Assembly (NCBI GenBank): GCA_015143295.1
Contig: CM026568.1
Location: forward strand, 16,684,607-16,748,606
From: Tetracentron sinense
Taxonomy: Eukaryota; Streptophyta; Magnoliopsida; Trochodendrales; Trochodendraceae
DNA: 64,000 bases
Direction: 5' to 3'
Part shown: piece after piece, positions 57,701-64,000 of the stretch
Layout of the letters: the number at the start of each line of letters is the position of its first letter
Numbering within the stretch: position 1 is the stretch's first letter
Program-made: the position numbers and the translations under genes
Notes under the pieces: model-generated
The model's input: the letters and a program-made list of their open reading frames with translations, nothing else
Databases searched by the model: none
What the model was told of the DNA's origin: nothing

Positions 57701-60700
57701 TTAGGAAGTTATTCAATCATTGCCGGGTTTCTAGGATTTCATTGACCTTCGAATCAAGTACAGGATGATTGAGCTCATGATTGGAGTTGTTGATGATACT
57801 ATTCTTGAGATTACATTGGTGAACATTGCTTTTCTTTGTTGCTGTTTGATCAGGGAAAAAATAGTGAGTAGAAGTTCTTAATGTTCTATTATATTTTGTC
57901 ATAGTATTTATCAATTTTCTTTTGAATGCATTTGATAAGCTTAGAACTCAGAAGAAAAGAAGATTCAATATTCTTTTAGTAAATCATTCTTACTATCTGT
58001 TTTGTCATGTAAGAGACCATGAGGGTCGGAGAGGTCCCAAACTTAGAGGAACTAGCAACTTGCTGGGGCTGTAAGGTGGGTTCCTATCTATTTGTGTATT
58101 TTGGGCTACCCCTTGGTTCCAAGTTCAAATCCAAGGAGGTGTGGTTACCGGTAGTTGAGAGATTTAACCGCCAGTTAGTAGGATGGAAATCCACATTCAT
58201 ATCTAAAGGAGGGAAAAGCACTCTCAGAAGTCTCCTAATATATTTTATGTCCTCTCTCATTATTCCATGTTCGATAGTTTCCAAACTAGATCGGTTGCAG
58301 AGAGAGTTCCCTTGGAACGAGAAATAGGACATTACTAAATATCATTTGGTAGCGCGTGAGATCAAGTTTCGTTGTCCGATAATGGATGGTGGTTTGAACT
58401 TGAAATCATTGTTTGATGTGAACAAGGTCTTACAAAGCAAATAAGTGTGGCATTTCGCCGGGAGGGGGGGGGGGGGGGGGGGGGGGGGGTTTTTTTGGCA
58501 TAAACGATAATGTCCAAATATGAGGAATCTTTTGGTTGGGTCTTGAGGGTGGTCAGGGGCCCTCATGGAATGGGGCTTTGGAAAAGGTATAATGATGGTA
58601 GCCTGTTTGTTGTCACGTTATATTGGGTTGAAGGTTGGCGATGGTTCTGAGTGGCAAGATGTGTGAATTGGGTTGATGAAATTAATGGAAGAGTTTGGAA
58701 ACACTTTCTTGCTTTCTAGGGATATGGATGCTTTTGTAGCGGACTGTTTTGAGATGAGTGGGATAGGAATAGTATAGTGTTCTATGTTGAGGCAAAATTT
58801 GAATTATTGAGAATTTGATTAATTTTTTCACCTTTTTGCACCACCTCAATTCAGTTGTCCCTTGTTCCTAGGTTAGGGATAGAAGGATATAGTCTAGAGA
58901 CAACCATTGTTTTAAAACTCGTCGAGTTACTCAAAACTCGGTCGAGTTGACTTGATAGTATTTCGGGTCGAGTCACTGCAAGACTCGGTCCTTTTTTGGA
59001 AGGTAAAAAACGGCCCGAGTTTTGCGGTGACTCGACTCGAAATACTATCAAGTCGACTCGATCGAGTTTCGAGTCAACTCGACGAGTCCTAACCAATATT
59101 AATGAGTTACTTAGCTGAGTCAGCTGAGTCGACCAAGTCTCTTAAAAGCAGATCAATTATTTGAAATATATAGGAGTAGAGGGATTGGGGCTCCCATTCA
59201 AAGGATGAAGAAGGAAGAAAAGGGACGAAGCTTCCTCTCTCTCCTCACCCAACAAGTACTCCCTCACTCTCTTAACCTCTCTACTTCTTATCAGTGAATT
59301 TCTCTCTCTTCACTTTGTTTATCTCTCTCTACTCCCTCTTACCGTCTCGCGCACTCTCTCTCTCTCTCTCTCTCTCTCCCATTTCTCTATATTCCGTGCA
59401 TCCCTCTTTATCTCTCTCTCTCAATAACTCCTCTCTTTTACATTTTAATTCATATATATACATGTATCATTTTAGGTATATCTTGTTATCAAATTTTAAT
59501 TTAACCATATATATAATAAATATAATTTTTTTTTTCGAGTTTTAGGTGGCGTTTGGTAACACTAATCTAAATAGGTAGAGCTTATTTGAAAATTGTGCTT
59601 ATTTGGACTTTAGATTGGATAACGCCTCCTAGGGAGTTGGGGGATATTAACACATGTTATTTTGTGTAGATGGAGTCAAATTGTTTTTGGTGACTCCTAA
59701 GTTTTTCTTTTTGTAAGCATGGATAGTGGAATAGCCTCATCCACTCCTTGTAAATCCTTCTCTTAATAAGATTCTTGGTGCACTGCCCAGTAGTCTCTGA
59801 GCTTTGGGCTCTTTACTTGGTGCGGTTGGGTGTGGAGTGGGTCTTTCCATTCTCCATTCTGAGCTTCTTATCTTGTTGGGGTTTGACAACTTTGGTGGGT
59901 GCAAAGGAAACAATCTGAACTTTTTTACCAGGCGCGATAGCATGGGCTATCTAGAAAGAGAGGAACAGGCGAGTATTTGACTCTTCCACCCCAGTCCTTC
60001 ATATCCTGTCTCTATTGCGACAGTCGATTGTGGATTGGAGTTCTTTTCTCCATTGTGATCAAGAAGTGAGGGATATCTTGCAGATCTGAGTAGTCAGTAG
60101 ATGACCCAAGATTGTCATTGTATTGTTATCCCTTTCTCCTTTAGATTTGCTCTCTTTTACTTTTCTTAGTTTACACATTTGTAAACTGCTTAGTTTCTTT
60201 TTAATATATTTGAATTACCGATAAAAAAAAATAAGATTCTTGTTATTCATTAAAAAAAAATTGAAAAAAATAAGATGCAGACATACACTCACCTTCCTAA
60301 GTGCATTGGATTGCAATTCCACAGGCTCTAGTTTTTCGTTCACATCTTAAACACAGAGAGTAATCTTTCCTGGTACATGGCCGTGCTTGTATTCATACCT
60401 AGGATTCAAGTTGTAAGATGAACCTGATTTGTAAAGTCAACTACCAAAAGTCACAATTTGAACTAAGTCAAAAATCTAAAATGAGTGGCTTGTTTCTTTG
60501 TTCCAAGGAAAAGGGAAGAAAAGAGAAGTGCACCAACTTCCTAAAATTAGTCCACTGTTGCGTAGAAGTCTTGATGCATCAAAGAACTCATCATACTTGT
60601 AATGTCAACTGTCAAAAGTCATAATTTAAACAAATAAAAAATGATTATAAGTCAACTACCAAAAGTCATAATTTAAACAAAATCGAAAATATAAAATGAG

Positions 60701-63700
60701 TGGCTTTTTTCTTTGTTCCAAGAAAAAAAGGAAGAAAAGAGAAGTGCACCAACTTCCTAAACTTAGTCCACTGTTGCTTAGAAGTCTTGATGCATCAAGG
60801 AACTCATCATACTTACATTATTAAGTGTGAACTAATGCAGAATATGGGCCAGAGACCTTTCTCACAAAGGGGTGAAATACACTGTTCTCTAAAAGGTTCT
60901 AAGTCCAGAAAGTTTCTATTGATTATTCTAATGTAAGGGTGGAACAGAAAATTTTATGGACCAAGATCTGTGAACGGTCATGGCCATGTGATGTTGATGT
61001 GGAAAATATGTGTTGTGAAATTATGAGGAAGAGGATTAATTACCTTAGAAAATTATCTCTCATGGTACTTATTCATAAAATGGAGCTTCTGTTGGTGCCC
61101 GAGAGATAAGAGGTGGAATAGGGATAGTACAGTACTGTTGAAGGCTGCAAGCTCATTGAAGTTACTGCTTATGCCCAAATTTTAATAGCGTGTAGGAGGC
61201 AATTTTTGCTCTTTTTTTCTAGCTTACATGCTCTGCCATGCTTACCCCCACAGTGGACCTGTTAATTCAAGGCCGCGGTTGTCATATTATATTTATCATT
61301 ATTCCGTTTTTATTAACTGTTATTTTGTTTCATTTAAGTGTTATTGTAATTTCCATTGTCATTGTCATCTTCATTGTGATTATTTGGGTTGAGTGGGTCT
61401 TAAAACTAAGAAAATGATATGGATTTCTGAAGGACAATGGCTGTTAAATAATTTTGACAACACAAGTCTTCCGTAATTAGCATGGTATTTATACATTCAG
61501 TCTTATTCAAAATCAATAGTAAGACAGAGCCAAAGTATTTTTCACTTCTCTGATCTCATGTAAGTTTTATTTACTTCTTCAAGCATCAAATCTTCTTTTT
61601 GTTTTAATATCTGATCCTCTAAATCCACTCATCATAGGATAATTGGCAATGTTACTAGTTCACGTTTCCAATTAGTTTTTTTTTTTATGGCCTGTCTTCT
61701 AAGTGCGTGGCTCTGGTTATCCACGGGATTGAATATTCTAGTTTTGTAGAAAGATAGGTCATGCACTTTGTTCATTTCAAGAGAATGTTGGTTGCTGCAG
61801 CTTGAGAAGGCTTTGCGTGAGATGCGTGGTGAACATGCAGAAATCAAGTTTTCATCTAAGACAAAGTTGGCTGAAGCAAATGCATTGGTCATCAACATTG
61901 AAGAGAGATCTTTGGAGGTAGAAGCAAAGCTGCGTGCTGCTGATGCCAAGCTTGCTGAGGCGAGTAGAAAGAGTTCAGAGATGGAGAGAAAATTGCAAGA
62001 GGTGGAGACTCGTGAAAGTGTACATCGAAAGGAACGCCTGTCCCTAAATGCAGAGTATTCTTTTAGCTTCTAACCTCTCTTCTCTTCATATCAATGTACT
62101 TGCTCTCAGTTGTTTGGAGCCTGTAACATACTGCAAACAGTTTTATCCTTTTTAACTTGCAAAATTTGTTCCATTTTAATCAGACGAGAAGTACATGAGA
62201 CAACTTTTTCTAAACAAAGAGAAGACTTGCGAGAGTGGGAGAGAAAACTACAGGAGGGAGAAGAGAGGCTATGTGAGGGTCGGCGAATCCTCAATCAGAG
62301 GGAGGATAGGGCAAATGAGAATGACAAGACTTTTAAGCAGAAAGAGTGGGACCTTGAAGAAGCACAAAAGAAGTTTGAGATAACTAACTCAACTTTGAAG
62401 AAGAAAGAAGATGATATAAACAATAGGCTTGCAAATCTAGCTGTTAGAGAGGAGGTAAGTTTCTCCTCTAGCTGAACCGTTTATATTTGTAATGCATTTA
62501 GAGTTCTATTTATTACTTTCTATTCTTTTCTTTCTTTTGGATGCAGGAAGCTGATGCTATGAAAAGGAACCTGGAGATGAAAGAGAAAAAAATACTTGCA
62601 TTAGAAGAAGAGCTCAATGTTAGAGAAAGGGTGACTCTCTACCCTTGATCTTGTCATAGGAAGTTCTGCTATACATTGCGGTTGATAAAGATACTGCCAT
62701 ACCTTCTTTCCTTAGTAAATTACGTTCTTGCCTTTTGGAGTTTCTATTATGGATTTCTCAAGATTCATGGGGTGCTTTTCATATTTCTGCTAATGAGTTG
62801 TGCAGCTAGTCAAACTTACGACTTGCATAAACCATGAAGTAGAATTTGGGAAAGAGAACATCCATTTAAAAAAAAAAAATCTTATAGCTTCAATAGGATG
62901 TAGATATAGTTGGTCAGTTCCTTTTTGATTTGCTTAGTTGCCAGAGGCTGTTGTTCGCCTCATAAGGAGACCAATAGTGGTATCAGTTATGGTAAAAAAG
63001 GGACTTGCATGGATGCTAGTTTTGTGATTATTTTAAAGCTATAACATCTCCTTACCAGAATTTGACACTTTTCTTCTGCATGAATTTTGTGCAGGTGGAG
63101 ATTCAGAAGCTTCTGGATGAGCATAATGCCTTCCTGGATATGAAGAAACATGAGTTTGAGTTGGAATTGGACCAAAAGAGGAAATCCCTGGATGAGGAAT
63201 TGAAAAGCAAGGAGGTTTCAGTGGAGCAGAAGGAAGTTGAAATAAACCACAAGGAGGAAAAAATCAAGAAACGTGAGCAAGCATTGGAAAAGAAGTTGGA
63301 GAAATTCAAGGAGAAAGAAAAGGACCTTGAGTCAAAGTCTAAAATGTTGAAGGAGAGGGAGAAATTTATCAAATCTGAGGAGAAGAACTTTGAGATGGAG
63401 AAGAAACAAATGCTTGCCGATAAAGAGAATTTGCAGATTTTCAAGGCTGAACTTGAGAAGATAAGGGTCGACATTGAAGAACAACAACTGAAGATACACG
63501 AAGAGAGGGAAAAGCTCAAAATAACTGCAGAAGAGAGGTCAGAACACCTCCGACTGCAATTGGAATTGAAACAGGAGATTGAGAAGTACAGACTTCAGAA
63601 GGAATTGCTTTTGAAGGAAGGAGAGGAGCTAAAACAGGAAAGAGAAAGTTTCGAGAGAGAGTGGGAAGTGCTTGATGAGAAAAGAGCTCAGATTGCAAAA

Positions 63701-64000
63701 GAGCTAAAAGAAGTCATTAAAGAGAAGGAAAAGTTAGACAAACTGAAACTATCTGAAGAGGATAGGTTGAAAAGCGAAAAACTGGGGACACAGGATTACA
63801 TTCAGAGGGAGTTGGAAGCTCTCAGACTGGAGAAAGAGTCATTTGCAGCCAGCATGGAGCATGAGCAGTCAGTGATATCTGAAAAATCTCGAAGCCAGCA
63901 TAGCCAAATGCTTCATGATTTTGATATTCGGAAAAGGGAACTTGAAACTGATATGCGGAATAGGCAGGAGGAAATGGAGAAACAGCTGTGTCAAAGAGAG
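48716..64000 (+). CDS. CRWN1: CROWDED NUCLEI 1 (NMCP1/LINC1-type nuclear lamina protein), 5' part
   Basis: Six GT-AG exons join in phase: 48716-49042, 57224-57433, 61801-62054, 62184-62454, 62547-62630 and 63095-64000 (open at the edge). They encode the first 684 residues; family members are about 1,100-1,200. The product is a long coiled-coil filament protein under the inner nuclear membrane that controls nuclear size, shape and chromatin layout. The head (residues 1-90) starts [17 protein letters not shown], with TP sites typical of NMCP1 heads. The rod begins [20 protein letters not shown], the most conserved family segment, then [17 protein letters not shown] and [20 protein letters not shown], and continues as Glu/Lys heptads. 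The ATG at 48716 gives the family's usual MFTPQ start. The tail with the nuclear localisation signal lies beyond the window. Confidence 0.95.
49320..49533. repeat. Tandem duplication of about 107 bp
   Basis: Two adjacent copies share TTTTTGAAACT-TATTGATTAAACAA, GGAGAAGTATGATTTAAATG and GATGGAGAGGCAATGGAATT. They lie in CRWN1 intron 1. Confidence 0.88.
50720..52080 (+). mobile_element. Decayed LINE ORF2: endonuclease to early RT
   Basis: Broken frames read GVWSFELC-type and [10 protein letters not shown] (endonuclease, about 50930), then a [10 protein letters not shown]-like segment. [20 protein letters not shown] (51183-51250) and [20 protein letters not shown] (51300-51360) lead to the RT start ([12 protein letters not shown], about 51820). 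It has several stops and frameshifts and is 3'-truncated. It is older than the LINE at 54029. Confidence 0.72.
52690..53350 (+). mobile_element. LINE RT fragment with internal tandem duplications
   Basis: [15 protein letters not shown] (about 52790-52835) and [11 protein letters not shown] (RT palm) are clear. The segment from GTTCGCAAAATTGATAGGG to GAATGTGTT occurs twice in tandem (52862-52972 and 52973-53095), so the palm is duplicated. A second duplicated piece (CGTCAAGGTTAACCCTC through CATGATTAT-GAGGCTCC) occurs at about 53150-53230 and 53270-53335. It has stops and frame changes and is dead. Confidence 0.72.
54029..56924 (+). mobile_element. 5'-truncated L1-type LINE with RT and zf-RVT
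   Basis: It begins inside ORF2 ([20 protein letters not shown]) and lacks ORF1 and the endonuclease. RT runs through [60 protein letters not shown] and [20 protein letters not shown]. The catalytic box reads FANDT (55228-55242) where plant L1 has FADDT, so one catalytic Asp is Asn. The zf-RVT domain lies at 56178-56530 ([32 protein letters not shown]). Stops are at 54291, 55001, 55315 and 55645, with frame changes near 54690, 55925 and 56530. The 3' end is TTTACCGAT plus an A-run. It is in CRWN1's sense direction. Confidence 0.93.
58015..58790 (+). mobile_element. LINE RT C-terminal fragment
   Basis: The frame at 58019-58327 reads [20 protein letters not shown] and [20 protein letters not shown], matching 55420-55590 in the larger LINE. 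The following DNA continues ([17 protein letters not shown], then DGSEWQDV) with stops. A 26-base G-run (58464-58489) interrupts it. Confidence 0.82.
58464..58489 (+). repeat. Uninterrupted run of 26 G
   Basis: It lies inside the LINE fragment and is followed by a T-run. On the CRWN1 pre-mRNA it would be a G-tract able to form quadruplexes. Its length may be uncertain because such runs are hard to sequence. Confidence 0.85.
58913..59088. mobile_element. Foldback MITE rich in GACTCG motifs
   Basis: The left arm (ACTCGTCGAGTTACTC, TTGATAGTATTTCGGGTCGAGTC) and right arm (GACTCGACTCGAAATACTATCAAG, GTCAACTCGACGAGT, given here in parts) pair over about 75 bp with few mismatches around a loop of about 30 bp. 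It is a typical small non-autonomous DNA transposon. Confidence 0.78.
59280..59440. repeat. CT-rich microsatellite region
   Basis: (TC)n tracts, the longest at about 59355-59378, within a pyrimidine-rich stretch. No gene. Confidence 0.88.
59750..60232 (+). mobile_element. 5'-truncated LINE 3' end
   Basis: It matches 56470-56924 of the larger LINE: CACTGCCCAGTAGTC, then [17 protein letters not shown]-type residues, GTTTACACATTTGTAAACTG and TTACCGAT plus an A-run ending at about 60232. It is a separate insertion of the same family. Confidence 0.85.
60425..60825. repeat. Tandem duplication of about 215 bp
   Basis: Two copies (about 60431-60615 and 60647-60825) share GTCAACTACCAAAAGTCA, GAGTGGCTT-TTTCTTTGTTCCAAG and AGTGCACCAACTTCCTAAA. 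Non-coding. Confidence 0.88.

Larger units (their letters stand above)
57434..61800 (+). other. CRWN1 intron 2 (4.4 kb)
   Basis: The donor is GCTGAT|GTAGGT and the acceptor GTTGCTGCAG|CTT. It contains two LINE pieces (58015-58790 and 59750-60232), a foldback MITE (58913-59088), CT microsatellites and a tandem duplication (60425-60825). 57434-58014 and 60826-61800 show nothing beyond AT-rich intron DNA. Confidence 0.85.

Noticed and set aside
63103-63519. Minus-strand frame of 138 codons, rich in Ser and Phe
   Set aside because: It is the mirror of the Glu/Lys-rich CRWN1 coiled coil, a known source of false open frames.

Overview
This is nuclear DNA from a flowering plant, almost certainly a eudicot, and most of it is transposable elements. 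The evidence is GT-AG introns in plant-specific genes (a CROWDED NUCLEI 1 lamina gene and a C3HC zinc-finger gene), plant copia, Tat-type gypsy, hAT, L1 and Helitron families, and captured plant exons (WRKY group IId, PDI-like). The species cannot be named from the sequence. Large repeat-filled introns suggest a medium or large genome.

Layout. 1-4127: the first two exons of a C3HC/NIPA-type zinc-finger gene on the minus strand (3723-4127). Its presumed intron runs off the left edge and holds LINE tails and small DNA-transposon remains. 4327-4755: a MITE. 5713-10836: a young copia-type element on the minus strand with only gag, matching LTRs, a 5-bp target duplication, PBS and PPT. 10837-12515: old repeat debris. 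12516-17497: three Helitrons joined end to end. The middle one carries a 2.1-kb near-perfect palindrome, and the third carries exons copied from a PDI-like gene and a WRKY gene. 17498-23330: a non-coding copia-type element split by a fourth Helitron (18623-21779, minus strand).

24041-44814: a Ty3/gypsy element of the Tat lineage on the minus strand, about 20.8 kb between matching 5-bp target duplications. It contains a 5.2-kb hAT transposon (32648-37884), the 3' end of a SIRE-like copia element, an antisense plant-mobile-domain ORF and a 120-131 bp tandem array. 44815-48480: a SINE-like copy, duplicated repeat blocks and a small foldback MITE.

48716-64000: the CRWN1 gene on the plus strand. 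Six exons encode the first 684 residues and the gene runs off the right edge. Introns 1 (8.2 kb) and 2 (4.4 kb) are filled with L1-type LINE pieces, all in the sense direction of the gene.

Only the two host genes look like working cellular genes. The most unusual structures are the Helitron palindrome, the gene-capturing Helitron, the gag-only copia element, the antisense ORF and satellite-like array of the Tat element, and spliced exon-like pieces of unknown origin inside the hAT element. I saw no tRNA or rRNA genes and no CRISPR arrays.
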